Shown: positions 6,597-10,538 of the stretch, in pieces
Layout of the letters: every line of letters begins with the position of its first letter
How positions within the stretch are numbered: position 1 is the first letter of the stretch
From: Candidatus Neomicrothrix sp. UBA881
Lineage (GTDB): Bacteria; Actinomycetota; Acidimicrobiia; Acidimicrobiales; MedAcidi-G1
Reading direction: 5' to 3'
Assembly (NCBI GenBank): GCA_002294285.1
Contig: DBFL01000017.1
Coordinates: 1 to 10,538, forward strand
DNA length: 10,538 nt
The notes under the pieces: generated by a model
What the model saw: the letters and a program-made list of their open reading frames with translations, nothing else
What the model was told of the DNA's origin: nothing
The model's database searches: none
Position numbers and translations under genes: made by a program

Positions 6597-8915
6597 ATGA
6601 TCAAAGAAAAATTATCTGGTAAACGGATCGCTATAACTGGAGCAACAGGTTTCCTCGGCACGGCTCTAGTGGAACGTTTACTCAGTTCTGTACCAGACTG
6701 CGAGTTACTTCTAATTGTGCGACCCGGCAGGAGGGGTGCGGAAAAGCGTGTTGAAAGAGAAATACTCCGCAATGACGCGTTTAACATCCTCCGTGAGGAA
6801 CTAGGACAAGACGGTTTCAGTGAATTGTGCAAAAGAAGAGTTAAGGCAATCTCCGGGGATGTGGGTGTTGATGGTTTGGGACTTGATGAAACTGATCGCA
6901 ACGAACTTTCAAAATGTGATTTATTCATTCATTCTGCGGCAGTAGTAAGTTTTGACTCCCCTTTGGACCAAGCCGTAGAGGTAAACCTGCTTGGACCAGT
7001 TCGTATAGCTCAAACTTTGAACAGTCTTAAAGTAACTCCTCATCTTATTTCAATCTCCACTTGCTACGTTGCCGGCAGCAGAAGGGGCGCTGCCCCTGAA
7101 GAACCTGTAGACGCGAGTCCATTCTTTGTTGATGTCGACTGGAAAATTGAAGTAGATGCTGCTAGACGCACAAGAAAAGAAACAGAAACCGCAAGTCGAA
7201 CTCCTGAACGGTTGAGTGAATTTCGTAACGAAGCACGTTCAGAATTGGGCGCCGCCGGTGTCCCTGCTCTCGCGTCGAAGACTGAACAGTTACGTTCGCG
7301 CTGGGTTGACGATCGGATGGCTGAGGCCGGTCGCTCACGGGCACACTCGTTGGGATTTCCTGATGCATATGCATACACAAAGGCGCTGGGAGAAATTGCT
7401 CTACGTGAAACATCACGATCTATCCCAATCAGTATCGTGAGGCCCTCAATTATTGAATCAGCACTGGCTAAACCCTTTCCAGGTTGGATAAGAGGTTTTC
7501 GAATGGCGGAACCAGTAATAATTTCGTACGCCAGAGGATTACTTAAAGATTTCCCGGGAATTCCAGAAGGAACGATCGACGTGATACCGGTGGATCTAGT
7601 TACTTCTTCAATTTGTGCTGTCGCTGCTAGGGGTCCAGAAGAAGAGCCTGACATTATTCAGATTGCCTCGGGAAGTATAAACCCTCTTAGGTATGGACAC
7701 CTCTTTGATCTGGTTCGTGCATGGTTTACCCTCCATCCTGTATACGACGAGATAGGTCAACCAATTGCAGTTCCCAGTTGGGATTTCCCAGGTATTGGAA
7801 AGGTAAGAAAACAACTTGAAAGGGGTCAGAAACTTGTAAATAAAACACAAAAAGTTTTTGACCAATTGCCTATTCGCGGCTCAAGGGCTGACGTTCTTGC
7901 CAAACTTGAGGAACAAAGGGATCAAATTGAAAAAGCGTTGGGCTATGTCGATTTATACGGAGCTTACGTCGAGTGTCAAGCTATCTATGGTCTAGAAAGC
8001 TTGTTGAAATTGTGGGACTCTTTAAATGAAGAGGACAAACATGATTTCTGCTTTGATCCCGAGGTAATTGATTGGGATCAATATGCAAATGAAATCCATC
8101 TGCCCTCAGTTGTTAAAGCCGGCAGAGTTCCCATGACTCCCCCTTCGAAAAGTGGGCAAGACCGAAAAACACGTCTCAGAAATCAAATTCTTTCTCCCGA
8201 GCGTCATATTGCTGCTTTCGACTTGGAAAATACTCTTATTGCTTCAAACGTGGTTTCTTCCTTTGCATGGCTTGCCAGCAGAAGGCTTTCTACCGCTGAT
8301 CGCTTACGCCTAGTGGTCAAGACACTGATCGAAGCACCACAACTTCTCTCTCTAGACAAACAGGATCGTGGTGATTTTCTACGCCATTTCTATAGACGTT
8401 ATGAAGGAGCTCCGATTTCTCAAATATCTGAAGACTCAGCTGAACAGTTCAGCGATCTCATACTCTCAAAGTCATTCCCTGAAGGAATTCGCAGGGTTAG
8501 GGAGCATAAAAATTTAGGTCATAAAACTGTTCTCATCACAGGTGCCTTGGATTTCATTGTCGAGCCACTTAAACCTCTATTTGATGACATTATTTGCCCC
8601 ACACTTGGACAGGAAGACGATACTTATGATGGTCGATTAATCGACGTCCCACCCACAGGAGAATCTAGATATCAGGCATTGGCAGACTACGCATCTGCAA
8701 ATGGACTTGACCTACGTGAATCTGTCGCTTATGCAGATTCAGCTAGTGACCTGCCGATGCTTGAAGCTGTTGGTTTCCCTGTGGCAGTAAATCCAGAAGT
8801 ACGTCTCGCCAGCATCGCAAGAAAACGCGGTTGGCTAGTTGAGAATTTTAGTAAATCACCTGGGATGCACAATAAGATCTTGCCTCTAGCTCCCCATCGA
8901 GGAGGGAAACGATGA
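6597..8915 (+). CDS. Fatty acyl reductase-like protein fused to a C-terminal HAD-IB hydrolase-like domain
   Basis: This is a two-enzyme fusion of 772 residues, numbered from ATG 6597. Residues about 8-350 form an extended SDR / NAD-binding-4 (male-sterility type) domain with TGATGFLG (14-21) for NAD(P), SAAVVSFD (113-120), and the catalytic pair Tyr258 and Lys262 in YAYTK. A charged helical insert (about 185-245) precedes that motif. Residues about 450-505 resemble the FAR_C domain (DFCFDPEVIDWDQY, 483-496), so acyl-CoA or acyl-ACP reduction to aldehyde or alcohol is likely. Residues 536-750 resemble a HAD subfamily IB hydrolase: motif I FDLENTL (541-547), motif II LITGA (646-650), motif IV ADSASDLPMLEAVG (713-726). 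Motif I has Glu544 where phosphatases have the second Asp, and the motif III lysine appears to be Arg691. A GTG at 6588 would add three residues but its first base lies in operator 2; the ATG is preferred although its ribosome site is weak. First gene of a TetR-controlled operon, overlapping the next by 4 bases. Domain calls are secure; substrate unknown. Confidence 0.87.
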   Translation: MIKEKLSGKRIAITGATGFLGTALVERLLSSVPDCELLLIVRPGRRGAEKRVEREILRNDAFNILREELGQDGFSELCKRRVKAISGDVGVDGLGLDETDRNELSKCDLFIHSAAVVSFDSPLDQAVEVNLLGPVRIAQTLNSLKVTPHLISISTCYVAGSRRGAAPEEPVDASPFFVDVDWKIEVDAARRTRKETETASRTPERLSEFRNEARSELGAAGVPALASKTEQLRSRWVDDRMAEAGRSRAHSLGFPDAYAYTKALGEIALRETSRSIPISIVRPSIIESALAKPFPGWIRGFRMAEPVIISYARGLLKDFPGIPEGTIDVIPVDLVTSSICAVAARGPEEEPDIIQIASGSINPLRYGHLFDLVRAWFTLHPVYDEIGQPIAVPSWDFPGIGKVRKQLERGQKLVNKTQKVFDQLPIRGSRADVLAKLEEQRDQIEKALGYVDLYGAYVECQAIYGLESLLKLWDSLNEEDKHDFCFDPEVIDWDQYANEIHLPSVVKAGRVPMTPPSKSGQDRKTRLRNQILSPERHIAAFDLENTLIASNVVSSFAWLASRRLSTADRLRLVVKTLIEAPQLLSLDKQDRGDFLRHFYRRYEGAPISQISEDSAEQFSDLILSKSFPEGIRRVREHKNLGHKTVLITGALDFIVEPLKPLFDDIICPTLGQEDDTYDGRLIDVPPTGESRYQALADYASANGLDLRESVAYADSASDLPMLEAVGFPVAVNPEVRLASIARKRGWLVENFSKSPGMHNKILPLAPHRGGKR
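8900..8906 (+). promoter_or_regulatory. Ribosome binding site of the zinc dehydrogenase gene
   Basis: AGGAGGG lies inside the end of the reductase gene, five bases before ATG at 8912. It is a near-perfect Shine-Dalgarno sequence and fixes that start, which overlaps the upstream stop as ATGA (8912-8915). Confidence 0.85.
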
Positions 8916-10132
8916 AGGCTCTCAAGTTCAAAAGAAATATCCCACGATACGCTGCTGCCAAAATTGCGGGAAATATTAAACCTGGTTCCGGGGCGAGCTT
9001 TGGCCCTATAGATCTGGTCCACGAAGACGCACCGAAGTCACCGGGAAAAGACTGGGTGAGAGTTAGACCAAGACTTTCAGGTATTTGCGGTTCAGACTTA
9101 GCTACCGTAGATGGCAAATCAGCTAGATATTTCGAACCTCTTGTATCGTTTCCTTTCACACCTGGACATGAAGTAGTAGGAAACCTTGACGATGACAGTC
9201 GAGTTGTACTCGAACCTGTCTTGAGTTGCACAAGTCGCAATATTTCCCCGACATGCAACCCTTGCAAGGAAGGAAGAATAGGCAACTGTGAAAATGTGAC
9301 CCTTGGTGAAATCTCATCAGGGATACAAACCGGTTCATGTCATGATACAGGAGGTGGTTGGGCTACGGAATTTTACGCTCATCCCAGCCAGTTGCATTCG
9401 GTTCCTGAAGACTTCTCTGACGAAGCTGCGGTAATGGTGGAACCTACAGCGTGCGGAATACACGCTGCCTTAGCGGCAGAACTTCCTGACAATGGAGTAG
9501 TAGCTATTTTAGGGAGCGGCACTTTAGGGCAAGTTACTATTTCGGCTCTGAGAAAGCACGCGAATCCAAAAGCAATTATCTCAAGTGCCCGATATCCGGA
9601 ACAGAAAAACCTGGCAACAAAACTAGGAGCTGACATGGTTGTAGAGCCCAACGAGATTCACCGTGCAGTCAGAAGGGTTTGTGGAACAAGAGCTATTGCA
9701 AATGTGTCCGAAAAAGGACCTCAAGGTCGTGTTGACCGACTAACAGGAGGTGCCGATGTTGTGATTGACTGTGTTGGGTCATCACAGAGCATCAGCAATG
9801 CTTTAGCCATAACCAAACCAAAAGGACGCATTGTGCTAGTTGGAATGCCTTCAATCGTCGAGCTTGAATTGACACCCCTTTGGCATCGAGAATTGCAAAT
9901 GGTCGGGGCTTACACTTATGGGACTGAAACATACAGCAGCGGAGAAAGTGTGAGCACTTTCGACCTTGCATTTGAACTCGTTAAAACTGCAAAACTTGAA
10001 GAACTAGTCTCAGCTTCCTATCCAATTAGCGAATATCAGGATGCATTAAAACACGCTGCTAATGCTGGACAACGAGGAGCCTTCAAGATTGTTTTTGATC
10101 TTCGAAATGAAAGGGAGAGAAATATCTCATGA
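8912..10132 (+). CDS. Zinc-dependent medium-chain alcohol/polyol-type dehydrogenase
   Basis: This is an NAD(P)-dependent oxidoreductase of the MDR superfamily that interconverts an alcohol and a carbonyl compound. The 406 residues hold a GroES-like catalytic domain and a Rossmann domain. Catalytic zinc ligands are Cys59 in GICGSD, His86-Glu87 in PGHEVVG, and probably Glu177 in VEPTA. The structural zinc site is complete: Cys106, Cys115, Cys118 and Cys126, with unusually long spacing between the first two. The cofactor loop is LGSGTLG (200-206); DVVIDCVGSS (282-291) is also typical. It is somewhat longer than most relatives because of an N-terminal extension (about 12-30) and an insert near 247-273. 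ATG at 8912 has a strong ribosome site and overlaps the upstream stop; the downstream start overlaps this stop in the same way. It may oxidise or reduce the product of the upstream reductase, or work with the LarA-like protein on a hydroxy acid (inference). Exact substrate unknown. Confidence 0.92.
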   Translation: MKALKFKRNIPRYAAAKIAGNIKPGSGASFGPIDLVHEDAPKSPGKDWVRVRPRLSGICGSDLATVDGKSARYFEPLVSFPFTPGHEVVGNLDDDSRVVLEPVLSCTSRNISPTCNPCKEGRIGNCENVTLGEISSGIQTGSCHDTGGGWATEFYAHPSQLHSVPEDFSDEAAVMVEPTACGIHAALAAELPDNGVVAILGSGTLGQVTISALRKHANPKAIISSARYPEQKNLATKLGADMVVEPNEIHRAVRRVCGTRAIANVSEKGPQGRVDRLTGGADVVIDCVGSSQSISNALAITKPKGRIVLVGMPSIVELELTPLWHRELQMVGAYTYGTETYSSGESVSTFDLAFELVKTAKLEELVSASYPISEYQDALKHAANAGQRGAFKIVFDLRNERERNIS

Positions 10133-10538
10133 AAAAAAATAGTAAAGAAACTTCATACCCCTCCCCAAGGCCTGGATTCGTACTAGATGTAGACAGGAAC
10201 ACCCCACCAATTGTTTTTCATCACGGAGAGAGTTTTCGTCTGGAAAAACTCCCCACTGGTAGATCACGAGTCGTATACCCATCTGAACCTCTATTTGGGA
10301 TTCAAGACCCAGAAGGCGCCATAAAGAATGCACTTTTAAACCCTCTTGGTGAATCAGACCCTCTCCCCTCACTTTTAAAAGCTGGCATGAAACTCACGAT
10401 CGCGTTTGACGACATTTCTCTTCCTCTTCCACCAATGCGTAAACCAGATATTAGGCAACGAATAATAGAAGCTGTGTTGGATATGGCTGCCGAAGCTGGA
10501 GTAGACGACGTGCACCTCATCGCCGCCCTTGCTCTACA
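10129..10538 (+). CDS. LarA-like (lactate racemase N-terminal / DUF2088) protein, 3' part missing
   Basis: The reading frame opens at ATG 10129, overlapping the dehydrogenase stop as ATGA (10129-10132), and runs off the window after 136 codons; family members are usually above 400 residues. The ribosome site is a GGGAG about 11 bases upstream. Family traits are LFGIQDPEGAIKNAL (55-69), PLPSLLKAGMKLTIAFDD (78-95), LPPMRKPDIRQ (100-110) and AGVDDVHLIAALAL (123-136), with the next partial codon CA compatible with the expected His. LarA enzymes use a nickel-pincer nucleotide to racemise or epimerise 2-hydroxy acids. The usual DDxTRP motif here reads DDISLP (94-99): the aspartates remain but the substrate-contacting Arg is Leu98, so lactate racemase itself is unlikely. 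It is the third gene of the TetR-controlled operon. The family call is fairly secure from this fragment; the activity is unknown. Confidence 0.82.
   Translation, partial: MKKNSKETSYPSPRPGFVLDVDRNTPPIVFHHGESFRLEKLPTGRSRVVYPSEPLFGIQDPEGAIKNALLNPLGESDPLPSLLKAGMKLTIAFDDISLPLPPMRKPDIRQRIIEAVLDMAAEAGVDDVHLIAALAL

Noticed and set aside
7083..7097. GC-rich mini hairpin AGGGGC-GCT-GCCCCT inside the reductase gene
   Set aside because: Only a 6-pair stem in the middle of coding sequence, with no T-run or conserved context; probably incidental.
7064..7654. 196-residue minus-strand reading frame opposite the reductase
   Set aside because: Antisense to well-conserved catalytic motifs, with no recognisable domain or ribosome site; a shadow of the real gene.

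Overview
The window is a compact stretch of bacterial chromosome: seven genes plus one truncated gene at each end, with no gap over about 150 bases and no rRNA, tRNA, CRISPR or transposase that I could see. By eye the GC content is in the low to mid 40s percent. The protein styles suggest an actinobacterium-like organism with AT-leaning DNA (an acidimicrobial or other free-living marine/aquatic lineage would fit; Chloroflexota is an alternative). The pointers are a HAD domain of the PlsC/SerB-like type, a reductase with a long linker segment, a GSDDD-type lipoprotein and a two-domain PhnE. This taxonomic reading is inference only.

Left half, minus strand (1-4762): a promoter with a perfect TTGACA box drives phnD (lipoprotein binding protein), phnC (ATPase) and phnE (a fused double permease), which together form a complete phosphonate/phosphite-type ABC importer. 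After a 78-base gap the same strand continues into the N-terminal two thirds of murF, the ligase that adds D-Ala-D-Ala to the peptidoglycan precursor. A perfect 18-base inverted repeat lies inside the first codons of phnC, just downstream of phnD. No C-P lyase, phosphonatase or phosphite dehydrogenase gene is in the window.

Middle (4702-5924): divergent from phnD, ddl encodes D-alanine-D-alanine ligase, whose product is the substrate of MurF. The importer therefore sits between two successive enzymes of cell-wall synthesis.

Right half (5917-10538): a TetR-family repressor gene (minus strand, overlapping the end of ddl tail to tail by 8 bases) is divergent from a tightly coupled plus-strand operon. 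The two transcription units share a 62-base gap holding two perfect 16-bp palindromes centred exactly 21 bp apart, almost certainly the repressor's operators. The operon encodes (i) a fatty acyl-CoA/ACP reductase-like protein (NAD-binding SDR domain plus FAR_C-like domain) fused to a C-terminal HAD-IB hydrolase-like domain with altered catalytic motifs, (ii) a zinc-dependent medium-chain dehydrogenase and (iii) the start of a LarA-like (DUF2088) protein. The last two junctions are both 4-base ATGA overlaps, so the three proteins are probably made together. I know of no described pathway for this combination; reductive acyl or hydroxy-acid metabolism sensed by the TetR protein is the best inference, and this is the part of the window most likely to hold something undescribed.
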